NCBI GenBank assembly: GCA_031430015.1
Contig: JANPAR010000219.1
Location: 1-5,316 of the forward strand
Origin: CANJDH01 sp031430015
GTDB taxonomy: Bacteria; Pseudomonadota; Gammaproteobacteria; Burkholderiales; JAEUOS01
Direction of reading: 5' to 3'
Length of the DNA: 5,316 nucleotides
Shown here: positions 5,169 through 5,316 of the stretch, in pieces
Layout: each line of letters opens with the position of its first letter
How positions within the stretch are numbered: the first letter of the stretch is position 1
Position numbers and translations under genes: made by a program
The notes under the pieces: model-generated
Told to the model about the DNA's origin: nothing
Databases searched by the model: none
The model's input: only the letters and a program-made list of their open reading frames with translations

Positions 5169-5316
5169 ATGCGTTCATCGCGGTGCCCTGTTTGCCGTTC
5201 AGCACCAGTTTGATCTGTTCGGCTTTAGGTCCGTTGACCACTTTCGAGCCGTCCAGCGCGGGGAACGCGCCCGGGACACCCTTGCCGGTGGCCTGGTGGC
5301 AGGCGACGCAGTTGGC
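5101..5316 (-). CDS. coxB: Cytochrome c domain, probable C-terminus of cytochrome c oxidase subunit II, with an abnormal end (5' part outside the window)
   Basis: Reading from the right edge in the - strand gives 71 residues beginning ANCVACHQATGKGVPG and ending at TGA (complement of 5101-5103). C3-x2-C6-H7 is the haem c attachment motif, and M47 in 'GKQGTAM' is the expected axial ligand. The segments 'FPALDGSK', 'VVNGPK', 'LVLNGKQGTAMNAF' and 'HLSDVDLAAV' match the haem domain fused to subunit II of caa3-type aa3 oxidases in proteobacteria, where it receives electrons for the CuA site. In relatives 'LSD.(D/E)(I/L)AAV' continues with a strand and helix, typically 'ITYxRN(S/A)WGN', for another 25-30 residues. 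Here it switches after V61 to PVQQFDGRAM and stops. The haem site is complete but the closing helix is missing, so stability is doubtful. A free class I cytochrome c is an alternative identity. Confidence 0.65.
   Translation of the reverse strand, partial: ANCVACHQATGKGVPGAFPALDGSKVVNGPKAEQIKLVLNGKQGTAMNAFKHLSDVDLAAVPVQQFDGRAM

Noticed and set aside
1..5316. CRISPR array, tRNA or rRNA genes, riboswitch.
   Set aside because: No regularly spaced repeats, no tRNA-like cloverleaf or rRNA sequence was seen, and the gaps between genes are short and featureless apart from those listed.

Overview
The window looks like accessory DNA of a betaproteobacterium, probably Burkholderiales. The coding sequence is GC-rich, it carries an orphan Bug-type (tripartite tricarboxylate transporter) binding protein of the kind that is expanded in that order, and it has salicylate 5-hydroxylase-type ring-hydroxylating genes. 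All assignments come from reading motifs and recalled family sequences; no database search was possible.

Layout from left to right. Positions 1-93 hold the end of a short basic reading frame on the + strand, open at the window edge, which may be the tail of a transposase. Positions 111-800 (- strand) encode an NMT1/SsuA-like ABC substrate-binding protein that stops about 100 residues early, right where the left-hand sequence begins. Positions 801-1009 are a divergent control region with repeats. Positions 1010-3665 (+ strand) form a tightly coupled three-gene operon: a NagG-like Rieske oxygenase large subunit, a NagH-like small subunit, and an exported SUMF1/formylglycine-generating-enzyme-fold protein. 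Both junctions are TGATG overlaps. Positions 3839-4807 (- strand), convergent to the operon, encode a Bug-family periplasmic binding protein. Positions 4914-5168 (+ strand) hold a small ORF resembling part of a type II antitoxin. Positions 5101-5316 (- strand, running off the right edge) encode a haem c domain like the C-terminus of cytochrome c oxidase subunit II, again with an abnormal, shortened end.

How they may work together. The NagGH pair would convert salicylate, or a related hydroxy- or aminobenzoate, to a gentisate-type product. The divergently transcribed ABC binding protein could have served uptake of the substrate. The ferredoxin, ferredoxin reductase, gentisate dioxygenase, transporter permeases and regulator that such a pathway needs are not in the window. 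The least expected element is the third operon gene, a predicted periplasmic SUMF1-fold protein without the catalytic cysteine pair, translationally coupled to a cytoplasmic oxygenase. Both window ends show genes whose conserved sequence stops abruptly, so this segment appears to be rearranged (or misassembled) at both flanks.
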